Source of the DNA: Chitinophaga japonensis | GTDB lineage: Bacteria; Bacteroidota; Bacteroidia; Chitinophagales; Chitinophagaceae | Assembly (NCBI RefSeq): GCF_007830125.1 | Contig: NZ_VLLG01000002.1 | Location: forward strand, 1-64,000 | Length of the DNA: 64,000 nucleotides | Direction of reading: 5' to 3' | Shown here: positions 9,753 to 17,994 of the stretch, piece by piece | Layout of the letters: each line of letters opens with the position of its first letter | Position numbering within the stretch: the first letter of the stretch is position 1 | Notes under the pieces: generated by a model | What the model saw: only the letters and a program-made list of their open reading frames with translations | Databases searched by the model: none | What the model was told of the DNA's origin: nothing | Position numbers and translations under genes: made by a program

Positions 9753-9760
9753 CAAAAATA
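9753..9760 (-). promoter_or_regulatory. Candidate -7 box of the minus-strand terpene synthase
   Basis: TATTTTTG on the minus strand matches TAnnTTTG. It would give a leader of about 70 bases before the ATG at 9677. No TTTG at the right -33 distance was found. Confidence 0.4.
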
Positions 9761-9779
9761 ATAACGAACAAAGCAGCAC

Positions 9780-9822
9780 GATCGCAGTAGAAAAACATCT
9801 TTGCATTTCAAACGCTGCGATC
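9780..9822. repeat. Inverted repeat between the two terpene synthases
   Basis: GATCGCAG (9780-9787) and CTGCGATC (9815-9822) are perfect 8-base arms around a 27-base spacer, between the two divergent promoters. It may be a regulator site or a DNA loop element; no function is shown. Confidence 0.4.
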
Positions 9823-9841
9823 AGGCTTCCTGTCGCTGGTC

Positions 9842-9858
9842 ATACCTTTGAAAGGTAT
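9842..9858 (+). promoter_or_regulatory. Palindrome covering the -7 box of the plus-strand terpene synthase
   Basis: ATACCTTT-G-AAAGGTAT is a perfect 17-base palindrome with 8-base arms. Its left half contains TACCTTTG (9843-9850), an exact TAnnTTTG box, 46 bases before the ATG at 9905. A protein bound here would block the promoter, so it is a good operator candidate; no regulator gene is next to it. Confidence 0.5.
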
Positions 9859-9904
9859 CTTCCGGGCTATTCCTCTAATAACAAAACCCTAAACATTCAA
9901 CACT

Positions 9905-10921
9905 ATGAACACGCCGTTAAATGTGCCCAAGCCAGTATATCCCTGGCCAGTCTTTCAAAGCCCCTTCGTTGGAGCCTTCAACGAAGAGGAATGTAACTGG
10001 TATGACGAGGACTATCAATTTCTATCGCCAGAGGCGCGCGCAAGGTATAAAGAGAACCGGTTAGCCGATGTAGGCGCTTTTATGGTACCCACCGTTACCG
10101 ACCGGGACAAAGTCCGTGCCGTAGCACGTTTCGTAATTTATATGACGGTAACTGACGATTATGTAGAGCTTTTACCGCTAAAGGAGATAGCCGCCTTCAG
10201 GGACCGGGTCTTCGAGGTAATGATGGGAGACGAGCCCCGGCCGGAGGAAAAAGGGATACTTCGTCAAATGCAAACCAATAGAAAGGAGTGGATTGCCTTC
10301 GGGATGCCCGATTCCTGGATTAAACGGATAGCTATGAACTATAAATACCGGTTTCTTAATGACGGGACCATGGAAGAATCGCCGTACAAGATCAGCAAGG
10401 ACGTTCCCCCACTTCCCCTTTTCCATTTGATCCGCGCCAATTCCATAGGCATGATCCCATTTATTGACCAGATATGTACCTTAACCGGTTTTGCTTTACC
10501 TGATTATATTTATAAGCATACCGTTATCCAGCGCATAGTAATGCTGCAGGCTATAATTGTTGCTCTTCAGAACGATTTTGCAACGATCAGGAAAGAGCTA
10601 TCAATAGAATCAGAGACTTTCAACATCATTACATTATTACAACATCACAATAAAATATCTTTTGATGAAGCCTGTACGGCGGGCATGCGAATGCATGACG
10701 AATTTGTAGAAGAATTTGTAACATTGGCAGACCACCTGCCGGATTTCAGCCCGTACCAGAAAGAAACGGAGGAATTTATTTTCTATATAAAACAAATGAT
10801 CAGCGGTCTAAATTCCTGGTATTATAACAGTGGATCGAAACGGTACCAGGTTGGAGGATTTCCCGTTCCGCCTAATGGGAAAGGCGAGACCACTCATGAA
10901 ATAGCAGTTAAACATTTTTAG
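9905..10921 (+). CDS. Class I terpene synthase (terpene cyclase), second copy
   Basis: 338 residues, with all hallmarks of an active bacterial class I terpene synthase: TDDYVE (Asp84, Asp85, Glu88), sensor Arg177 in IRANS, a textbook NSE triad in NDFATIRKE (Asn223, Thr227, Glu231) and the RY pair Arg313-Tyr314 in SGSKRY. Arg177 is again exactly 46 residues before the triad. Sequence identity with the divergent neighbour is low, although motif spacing is nearly the same, so this is an old paralogue or a separate acquisition. The product is unknown. Base composition looks more AT-rich than the helicase region nearby, which fits transfer. A hairpin terminator follows. Confidence 0.9.
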   Translation: MNTPLNVPKPVYPWPVFQSPFVGAFNEEECNWYDEDYQFLSPEARARYKENRLADVGAFMVPTVTDRDKVRAVARFVIYMTVTDDYVELLPLKEIAAFRDRVFEVMMGDEPRPEEKGILRQMQTNRKEWIAFGMPDSWIKRIAMNYKYRFLNDGTMEESPYKISKDVPPLPLFHLIRANSIGMIPFIDQICTLTGFALPDYIYKHTVIQRIVMLQAIIVALQNDFATIRKELSIESETFNIITLLQHHNKISFDEACTAGMRMHDEFVEEFVTLADHLPDFSPYQKETEEFIFYIKQMISGLNSWYYNSGSKRYQVGGFPVPPNGKGETTHEIAVKHF

Positions 10922-10936
10922 GTTGATGGGTACCAG

Positions 10937-10967
10937 AACAGGGCCTCGTTAATACACGGGCCCTGTT
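10937..10967 (+). terminator. Rho-independent-type terminator after the terpene synthase
   Basis: AACAGGGCC (10937-10945) pairs perfectly with GGCCCTGTT (10959-10967), followed by an AT-rich run. It lies 16 bases after the stop of the terpene synthase gene and also ahead of the convergent serine hydrolase gene. Confidence 0.7.
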
Positions 10968-11008
10968 ATAAATTTATTTACAGCAATTAATAAGTTAAAC
11001 CTTCATTA

Positions 11009-12190
11009 TTACTTGTTCCAGGCATTATTATAGGCAGGAAACACAACGCCCGCCATCGCTCCTGTTCCGCCCAGGGAGTTGACCTGGACGGCCGCCTCAA
11101 TATTATTGCCAAAGAGCACATGAATGGTATAACAACCTCTTCCCTTGGGGTCCGGCGCCTTATTGGGAGCATATTTATCTTCATGATACCCCCCGTGAGA
11201 GTAGGCCGGTCCTCCTTTCAGGTTCCGGACAGCACTCCATCCGTATAAATTGTCATTCATTTTTTTCTTCCAGGTATTATTCAAAATATCTTCGGTGTAT
11301 TTCAGGTGCGCCAGTATATTGTTTTGCTCTTCGGAAGATAACCTCCAGCCTGCGCTGCCGGCAAACTGCGTCATATCCCCTTTGTTCCATCCCGGGTCCT
11401 GGGTTTTAAAATTGTAGTTCATGGTCGGGTTGGTTTCTCCATCCGGCTTTGGATAAGTGTACGGGATGCCACAGGGCGCAAACACCTTTTGATTTACCTG
11501 TTCAATGTAATAATTGTTGATAGCCGTTATCAGCAGTGATTCACTTACCGCAGAAGGGTCTTTGAGGTATTTCTCCTCCAGCGCTTTCAGCTCTGCTCCA
11601 TGGCTCAGGTAGGCAATTGCTATACGTAAGAAGGCGTAATTGATATTCCGATAATTGTAGTTCCCATGCAGGAAAATACCGCCGCCTTCTACCCGCTGCT
11701 TCAGGCTGTAATAATCAAGTTCACCCTCAAGCATGCCTGTTTTATGCTGCATCAGCATATCAAAGTTGATGTCATTAAAGCTCCAGGCCGGGCTTTCCCA
11801 GAACGAAGGCAGGTAATCGATCAGCAGGGCCTTTTCATTCATGTTCTTGTCCTGCAGTAAGCGCATCAGCGTCAGCGCGGTGATCGTTTTACTACAACTG
11901 GCCAGGTCCTGTCTCTTATTCCAGGAATGCGGAACGGCCAGTCCGTGCCGGCTATCCCATGCGGCCACCGCTGCGCCGCCTGCTCCTTTCCTTACCTGCC
12001 GGCCATTTTGTGAAATGCTGTAGCTATAGCCCACAGCCTTGCCCTCAAGCGAGTCTATAATACCCTGTTCAAATTTGTCCAGGCTGAATGCCGAGGGTGG
12101 ATACTGGATAATGTCAATGTCCTTTTTACAGGAGAACAGGCATCCTGCAAGCAGCAGCAGAGCAAATGGTAAAAAAAATCTTTGTTGCAT
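11009..12190 (-). CDS. Lipoprotein serine hydrolase, class C beta-lactamase-like
   Basis: 393 residues from the ATG at 12190. ATGs at 12196 and 12235 are also in frame, but the short form starts cleanly with a lipoprotein signal (MQQRFFLPFALLLLAGC, then FSCKK). The fold family (beta-lactamase class C, esterase EstB and D-alanyl-D-alanine carboxypeptidases) is indicated by SxxK in LASCSKTITAL (Ser98 and Lys101 in the short form), a YRN segment in NYRNINYAF for the YxN motif, and SHGG near the C-terminus in place of KTG. The SHGG form is typical of esterase-like members. It would act in the periplasm or at the outer membrane. The substrate cannot be predicted. Confidence 0.8.
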   Translation of the reverse strand: MQQRFFLPFALLLLAGCLFSCKKDIDIIQYPPSAFSLDKFEQGIIDSLEGKAVGYSYSISQNGRQVRKGAGGAAVAAWDSRHGLAVPHSWNKRQDLASCSKTITALTLMRLLQDKNMNEKALLIDYLPSFWESPAWSFNDINFDMLMQHKTGMLEGELDYYSLKQRVEGGGIFLHGNYNYRNINYAFLRIAIAYLSHGAELKALEEKYLKDPSAVSESLLITAINNYYIEQVNQKVFAPCGIPYTYPKPDGETNPTMNYNFKTQDPGWNKGDMTQFAGSAGWRLSSEEQNNILAHLKYTEDILNNTWKKKMNDNLYGWSAVRNLKGGPAYSHGGYHEDKYAPNKAPDPKGRGCYTIHVLFGNNIEAAVQVNSLGGTGAMAGVVFPAYNNAWNK

Positions 12191-12352
12191 TGTCATTTTA
12201 AGTTTTAGATGGTGTAAAGGGTTTACTGCGTGCAAAGATGCTGCTGCCAGGTGTAGGGCAACAGGGCGGGTTAACGAATGGTATCTCCGGCTTAACGGAT
12301 CGGCCGGGGGAGATTACGGGGGGAATTATTAATTCTTACTTACTTTCACAGT

Positions 12353-14806
12353 ATGACCGCAGGATGGAAAGTGATCACCGACTGGCTGGCTGCCAGGGAA
12401 CTGCAGCCTTTTGCCTTCCAGGAGCAGGCATGGGAAGCCTACCGGCAGGGCAGGTCGGGGCTGGTGAATGCCCCTACCGGCTACGGCAAAACCTTTGCCC
12501 TGTTCCTGGGCGTGGTGATAGACTGGATTGACCGTCACCCGGAAACGTACCGCGATAAAACGAAGAATGGCCTGCAACTGCTGTGGGTCACCCCGCTGCG
12601 GGCGCTGGCCAAGGACATTGGCCGCGCCATGGAAGAGGTATTGCAGGAGCTGGACCTGCCCTGGCAGGTGGGCATCCGCAGCGGCGATACGCCTACGGCC
12701 GTACGGCAGCAGCAGAAAAAGCAGATGCCGGAAGTGCTGATCATTACCCCGGAAAGCATGCACGTGCTGATGGCGCAGAAAGAATATGCCCGCCTCTTCA
12801 CCTCCCTGCACACCGTAGTGGCGGATGAGTGGCACGAGCTGCTGGGCAGCAAGCGCGGCGTGATGGTGGAGCTGGCCCTGAGCCGCCTCAAAGGGCTGGC
12901 CCGAAAAGCCGGCCGCCCTCCACTGAAAGTATGGGGCATCTCCGCCACCATCGGCAACCTGGACGAAGCGCTGGACGTGCTGCTGGGCCAACCCGATCCC
13001 CGGGCCGTGATCATACGCGCGCAACTGAAAAAGAAGATCGCGCTGGAAAGCGTGCTGCCGGACGAGATAGAAAAATATCCCTGGGCCGGGCACCTGGGCC
13101 TGCGCATGCTGCCCAAGGCGCTGCCCGTAATACTGGAAAGCCGCACCACGCTGATCTTTACCAATACCCGCTCCCAGTCTGAAATATGGTACCAGGAAAT
13201 ACTGCGCCAGTGCCCGGACCTGGCCGGCGCCATCGCCCTGCACCATGGCTCCATTGACGCGGAGCTGCGCGCCTGGGTAGAAGAGAACCTGCACAGCGGC
13301 GTGCTGAAGGCGGTAGTGTGCACGGCCAGCCTGGACCTGGGCGTGGACTTCCGCCCCGTGGATACCGTGATACAGGTAGGCAGCCCCAAAGGCGTGGCCC
13401 GCTTCCTGCAAAGAGCGGGGCGCAGCGGGCACCAGCCCGGCGCAGTGAGCCGCATCTATTTCCTGCCCACCCATTCCCTGGAGCTGGTGGAAGCGGCGGC
13501 CCTCAAAGCCGCCATGGCGGAAGAAACGATAGAAAGCCGCCTGCCTGTGCTGCTGGCCTATGATGTGCTGCTGCAATACCTGATGACGCTGGGCGTATCC
13601 GACGGCTTTGATGCGGACGAGATATGGGAGGAAGTGACGGGCACTTTCTGCTACAGCCATCTCACTACGGACGACTGGCAATGGATACTCTCCTTCCTCA
13701 CCACCGGCGGGGAAGCGCTGCAGAGCTACGACGAGTTCCGCAAGCTGGAGCGGGAGGGCAATTTTTATAGCTGCCGCAGCCGCATGATCGCCATGCGCCA
13801 CCGCCTGCACATCGGCGTGATCGTGAGCGACGCCATGCTGAAAGTAAAGTTCATGTCCGGCGGCTATATCGGCATGATAGAGGAATGGTTCATTGCCCGC
13901 CTGCAGCCGGGCGATACCTTCAGCATCAGCGGGTACATCCTGGAGTTTGTGATGATCAAGGACATGACGGTGCTGGTGCGCAAATCCAAAGCCAAACGGG
14001 CCATTGTTCCCAGTTGGGGCGGCGGGCGCATGCCCCTCTCCGCCAACCTGGGCCGGATACTGCGCCGCACTTTTAACGAAGCGCTTTCCGGCGCCTCACA
14101 GGAGCCGGAGCTGCGCATATTGCAACCACTGTTCGACCTGCAGGAACAGCTCTCCCACATACCGGGCGACAAGGAGCTGCTGGTAGAAAAGATACAAACG
14201 GAAGACGGCTACCACCTTTTCGTATATCCCTTTGAGGGAAGGCTGGTGCATGAAGTAATGGCGGCCCTGCTGGCCTTCCGCATCAGCCGTACACAGCCTA
14301 TCACCTTTTCCATTGCCATGAACGATTACGGTTTCGAGCTGCTCAGTGACCAGCCCATACCCGTGGATGCGGATAACGTAAACGAACTGTTCTCCCCGGA
14401 AAACCTGGGCACGGAACTGCCTATGAGCGTGAACGCTACGGAAATGGCGCGACGCAAGTTCCGCGACATTGCGGTGATTGCCGGCCTGGTGTTCCAGGGC
14501 TATCCCGGCAAGCACAAGACCAGCCGTCACCTGCAATCATCCGCTTCCTTACTGTTCAACGTGTTCAAGGATTATGATGCACACAACCTGCTGCTACGGC
14601 AGGCCTTCAATGAAGCCTTCTTTTACCAGATGGAAGAGGCCCGCCTGCGCGAAGCCCTGGAGCGCATTTACCACAGCCGCATCGTGATCACGGAGCCGGC
14701 GCGGCTCACCCCCTTCTGCTTCCCCATCAAGGTAGACAGCCTGCGGGAACAGCTCACCAGCGAAAAGCTGGAAGACCGCATCAAAAAAATGCTGAAACAG
14801 GTTTGA
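12353..14806 (+). CDS. Lhr-type DEXH-box helicase of the ligase-associated repair set
   Basis: 817 residues, the usual size for the ligase-associated helicase of bacteria that is normally found with an ATP-dependent DNA ligase, an exonuclease and the PdeM phosphoesterase. Visible helicase motifs are Walker A APTGYGKT (40-47), motif Ia TPLRALAKD (80-88), DEWH (158-161), SATIGN (197-202), TNTRSQ (270-275), TASLDLGVDF (324-333) and motif VI QRAGRSGH (353-360). The C-terminal half matches the Lhr winged-helix and core extension. The partner pdeM lies 12.4 kb downstream beyond an inserted glycan locus; no ligase or exonuclease gene is in the window. The G+C-rich codon use leaves long false frames on the other strand. 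Confidence 0.9.
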   Translation: MTAGWKVITDWLAARELQPFAFQEQAWEAYRQGRSGLVNAPTGYGKTFALFLGVVIDWIDRHPETYRDKTKNGLQLLWVTPLRALAKDIGRAMEEVLQELDLPWQVGIRSGDTPTAVRQQQKKQMPEVLIITPESMHVLMAQKEYARLFTSLHTVVADEWHELLGSKRGVMVELALSRLKGLARKAGRPPLKVWGISATIGNLDEALDVLLGQPDPRAVIIRAQLKKKIALESVLPDEIEKYPWAGHLGLRMLPKALPVILESRTTLIFTNTRSQSEIWYQEILRQCPDLAGAIALHHGSIDAELRAWVEENLHSGVLKAVVCTASLDLGVDFRPVDTVIQVGSPKGVARFLQRAGRSGHQPGAVSRIYFLPTHSLELVEAAALKAAMAEETIESRLPVLLAYDVLLQYLMTLGVSDGFDADEIWEEVTGTFCYSHLTTDDWQWILSFLTTGGEALQSYDEFRKLEREGNFYSCRSRMIAMRHRLHIGVIVSDAMLKVKFMSGGYIGMIEEWFIARLQPGDTFSISGYILEFVMIKDMTVLVRKSKAKRAIVPSWGGGRMPLSANLGRILRRTFNEALSGASQEPELRILQPLFDLQEQLSHIPGDKELLVEKIQTEDGYHLFVYPFEGRLVHEVMAALLAFRISRTQPITFSIAMNDYGFELLSDQPIPVDADNVNELFSPENLGTELPMSVNATEMARRKFRDIAVIAGLVFQGYPGKHKTSRHLQSSASLLFNVFKDYDAHNLLLRQAFNEAFFYQMEEARLREALERIYHSRIVITEPARLTPFCFPIKVDSLREQLTSEKLEDRIKKMLKQV

Positions 14807-14811
14807 AATGT

Positions 14812-14913
14812 GAAAGGGAAAAGGGAAAAGGGAAAAGGGAAAAAGGAGAAGGGAAGCGAGCCTGTTCCTTATTTCGCGGCTTTGTCCTTTTTCCCTTTTC
14901 CCTTCTCCCTTTC
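14812..14913. terminator. Purine-word inverted repeat between convergent genes
   Basis: Repeats of the word GGGAAAA (14812-14855) face a pyrimidine copy (14885-14913). The reverse complement of the right arm matches the left arm over about 29 bases with two mismatches. It lies between the helicase and the convergent glycoside hydrolase gene, so a hairpin would serve both as terminator. Confidence 0.6.
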
Positions 14914-14928
14914 ATGCCTGATATAACA

Positions 14929-16668
14929 CTATGACTTATCTATCACCATGAACACTACAGACATAGGCGGCAGCGCCACCCTGATACCCTGCTGCGCAGC
15001 AGCGGCATACGCTTTCAGGCTGGCGTAGTTGTCCGGGCCGCCGGCGATGCCTGCAGGGCCGTTACCGTTCACCAGCACTTTCCGGGAAAAGCCGCTGCCG
15101 TCGCCGCCGGTCAGCACATACCAGTAAAAGCGGCTGCCGGGGCGGAAGTTCTTAAAGTCCAGTTGCACGTTCCTGGCCATCGCGCCATGGTTCACCAGCG
15201 TCAGTGATACTTCCCCGGAGCTGAAAGTGGAGGCATAGGCATTGATGGTGGCCGTACTGTCGGACACGGTGGCATTTATATAACGGTCGCCCAGCATTTT
15301 AGCAAAGAAGTACAGGTAGTAAAAAGCCGGCCGGGGCGTCCACCTGGTCTCACCGGAAGCCGCTTCCCCCTGGCTGAAAAGACCGTGGTCATTCCCGTTG
15401 TCCCAGGCATTGGCCAGGTCCCAGCGGCTGGCCATCCCGAACTTATTTTTCATCAGTTCACCCAGCACCATTACGGCATGCATGCCGGCCACCTGCGATA
15501 CCATTTGCTTTGAGCCTACGGCAAAGATGTTCCACTCCGTAAGCGCTATGGGCTTCATGTCCACGCCGGCCGCAGTGACAGAAGCTTTTACATGATCCTG
15601 CATGGCTTTGGTAACCGCGGCGGCAGAGGCCAGTATTTCCGGGGGGTTGGAATTGGTGTTGAAAGGCGTGTAGTAGCTGTGCACAATAAAGAAATCCGCC
15701 GCGTTGCCGGCCTGCTGCAGCACGCCGCTGTTCCAGGTTTTGTCCGTGGCAGTGGCCCAATAAGCCGGCTCATGCTCCAGCAATTGCGCGCCGATGTGAA
15801 TGGTGCTGCCGATAGCAGCGGCGGCCGCGCGCATGGAGTCCGCAAATACTTTAAAATGCCGCCCGTACAGATCACCCGTCACTATTTCCGGCTGGCCGTC
15901 CTTGTTCTGCGAAGGATCAATGCGGTAGCCGGCCTGCCAGGTGCCGTTGCTCTCATTGCCGATTTCCCAGTAGCGGGTACGTCCCTTGTCATGCCGCACC
16001 CAATCCGCCGCCAGGTGCGCGGCGGCGGCCACAGGGTCAGCGCCTGTGCCGTAGCGGGCGTAGCCGTAATTGATGGTGATCATGCCCTCATTGCCGGTTT
16101 GCTGCAGCATACTGTAGTAGTTGTCCAGCGAGAGGGTCCAGTCCGCCGTATTGCCGCCGTACCAGTAGCCGGCATCAGTGCTGTTACCGTTGGCGTCCGG
16201 TAGCTGGCCGGGCGCATCGGCAGGATGATTGCCAGGTGCGGCATTCCAGAAAAAGACGCTGCTCAGGTTGCCGCCGGGGAAGCGGATAATGCCGGGGTGC
16301 AGGTTGGTAATATGGTTCAGCAGTACAGGCGCCGTTACCATCTGGCTCATGTACAGGTTGCTGTTGTTGCCAAACAGCGCAGGCGATATTTTAGTAACGA
16401 TGGAGGAAGCATCTACGGTAACGGTATCGTCGGCCGCGGCAGGCGCCGCCATCTCCGTAAAGTCAGGCGGGGTAAAATTCCTGGCCGCCCATCCATCCAT
16501 AAAAAAACCGATGCTGGCCGCTACCGGCGGATCGCTGGGCGTTACTACCGTTCCCGTAGTGTCATTCCCGTTAGTGCTCTCTGAATACGTGTCTGACTTC
16601 TTTTTACTGCAGGCTGTTGCAATGGCCAGCGCCATGCATGGCAGCCAGATACCGGTTAATTTTTTCAT
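14929..16668 (-). CDS. Lipoprotein glycoside hydrolase, clan GH-A, GH51/GH39-like
   Basis: 579 residues with a lipoprotein signal (lipobox ATAC, Cys20) and a Ser/Thr/Asp-rich linker to about residue 50. The catalytic barrel shows ALFGNNSNLYMSQM (97-110), IIRFPGGNLSSVFFWN (127-142), acid/base Glu239 in YWEIGNES and nucleophile Glu378 in ALTEWN, the two-glutamate layout of retaining clan A enzymes. The RFPGGN and WEIGNE segments resemble alpha-L-arabinofuranosidases (GH51), but family and substrate are not certain. A C-terminal beta-sandwich follows from about 480. It is the last gene of the polysaccharide locus and probably cuts glycan at the cell surface. Confidence 0.75.
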   Translation of the reverse strand: MKKLTGIWLPCMALAIATACSKKKSDTYSESTNGNDTTGTVVTPSDPPVAASIGFFMDGWAARNFTPPDFTEMAAPAAADDTVTVDASSIVTKISPALFGNNSNLYMSQMVTAPVLLNHITNLHPGIIRFPGGNLSSVFFWNAAPGNHPADAPGQLPDANGNSTDAGYWYGGNTADWTLSLDNYYSMLQQTGNEGMITINYGYARYGTGADPVAAAAHLAADWVRHDKGRTRYWEIGNESNGTWQAGYRIDPSQNKDGQPEIVTGDLYGRHFKVFADSMRAAAAAIGSTIHIGAQLLEHEPAYWATATDKTWNSGVLQQAGNAADFFIVHSYYTPFNTNSNPPEILASAAAVTKAMQDHVKASVTAAGVDMKPIALTEWNIFAVGSKQMVSQVAGMHAVMVLGELMKNKFGMASRWDLANAWDNGNDHGLFSQGEAASGETRWTPRPAFYYLYFFAKMLGDRYINATVSDSTATINAYASTFSSGEVSLTLVNHGAMARNVQLDFKNFRPGSRFYWYVLTGGDGSGFSRKVLVNGNGPAGIAGGPDNYASLKAYAAAAQQGIRVALPPMSVVFMVIDKS

Positions 16669-16758
16669 TCGTTAGTGTTTATTTGCTCCTTTGCCGGTGT
16701 ATATATTATGCCCGCAAAAAGACTTCTGCGGGCATAACATATTCTAAGACAACCAAAG

Positions 16759-17976
16759 TTATTTTATCTTAATAATGCGAAAATTGTCAAACGCCGCATT
16801 GTACACATCCACGGGATCATCCTCTGTAATAAAACGATAGGTGAATGCCACCACGCCACCAGCTTTCAGCAGGTCGCCCATTACGGCGGCATTGGCGCCG
16901 GTGCCTTCGATCCCGCTGTCGGCAGTCCTGAACTCGGACAGCGGCACAGTTACGGTCTGCCATTTATCTTCCGTGTCAAACACCTGCCCCGCTGCATTGG
17001 TAAAGGGCATAAAGCGGTACGCATAATTATCCCCGAAACGCAGCACGCAGATACCTGCTGTCCAGGGCTCCTTGGTATTGATCTCGAACTTCAGCGCATA
17101 ATTGGAGGCCTGTTTGGTCATGATATCGGCGGTGAACATAGGTACGTCCGAGAAATTGCCGGAGCGGTTGCCTTCCCACCAGGCGCCGTTATTAGCGCCT
17201 ACGCCGCCGAAAATATTCTGCAGGTAAGCGCCCCGTGTGCCGGGAAACAGCGTAGCGTCCGAGGTCCTTACAGCGCCCCACCAGCCCCAGTTGAACACCG
17301 GCAGTTCCCCGCTTTCTCCATTGTCGGTAAGATTGCTGATCACATCGCCGCTCTGGTGATCGTTCAGCGGCCCGTCGGACATGGCGTTGCCGTATTTGGC
17401 CTGTATTACCAGCCGGCCGGTGTCATCGCCCAGGTCGGGCATGAGCAGCCCTATGCGGGTGCCGCCCTCATTGGACGCAAAGTCCGTTACTTCCCGGCCG
17501 CCGGGGAAAACGATCCGGTCTATCAGCCACAGGCTGCTGCCGTAAATGATCAGGGAATCGCCGGGCAGCGCGTTCTCATTGGAGATGGAGGCAATAGCGG
17601 GTGGCGGTATGGTAATGGTAAAAGTGTAGGAAGTTTCTCCATGCGTGGTCACCATGCGGATGGTGTTGGGCACCTGCGGGTCCGTAGCCTCTGTAGGCGC
17701 ATCGTCCGGGATGGTCACGATCACATGGGTACTGGTATTGTAGGTAGGATTGAAATAAGCGTCCAGCCCGTTAAAGGCGATGCTGGTCACGCCGCCCAGG
17801 TTTTGCCCGGTAATGAGCAGCAGCGTTCCGGGCAGGGCTTCGGTAAACGTGCTGTCTGTGCTGGCCGGGTCCAGCAGGCTCACGCCGGTGATCACCGGCG
17901 GAGCGGAGATATCGTCCTTCTTGCAGCATACCAGCAGCAGGCAGGCAATGACGGCAATTAAAATATGTCTGGTCAT
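16759..17976 (-). CDS. Surface glycan-binding lipoprotein with IPT/TIG domains
   Basis: 405 residues. The signal MTRHILIAVIACLLLVCCKKDD gives a lipoprotein. Two IPT/TIG-type immunoglobulin-like domains follow (PPVITGVSLLDPAST to about 120; PAIASISNENALPGDSLIIYG from about 125). The C-terminal half (about 200-405) is aromatic-rich (NWGWWGAVR, GAWWEGN, YAYRFMPF) and resembles the glycan-binding domain of SGBP-B proteins of polysaccharide utilisation loci. It follows susD by 18 bases, the usual position of this component. It would hold polysaccharide at the cell surface for the SusCD importer. Confidence 0.85.
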   Translation of the reverse strand: MTRHILIAVIACLLLVCCKKDDISAPPVITGVSLLDPASTDSTFTEALPGTLLLITGQNLGGVTSIAFNGLDAYFNPTYNTSTHVIVTIPDDAPTEATDPQVPNTIRMVTTHGETSYTFTITIPPPAIASISNENALPGDSLIIYGSSLWLIDRIVFPGGREVTDFASNEGGTRIGLLMPDLGDDTGRLVIQAKYGNAMSDGPLNDHQSGDVISNLTDNGESGELPVFNWGWWGAVRTSDATLFPGTRGAYLQNIFGGVGANNGAWWEGNRSGNFSDVPMFTADIMTKQASNYALKFEINTKEPWTAGICVLRFGDNYAYRFMPFTNAAGQVFDTEDKWQTVTVPLSEFRTADSGIEGTGANAAVMGDLLKAGGVVAFTYRFITEDDPVDVYNAAFDNFRIIKIK

Positions 17977-17994
17977 AACGTTCTCTTTTTTGAG

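Noticed and set aside
12329..13810. Long open frame (493 codons) on the minus strand opposite the Lhr-type helicase
   Set aside because: The plus-strand frame has every helicase motif; the opposite frame has low-complexity His/Gln/Ala-rich sequence with no domain and is a shadow of G+C-rich codons.
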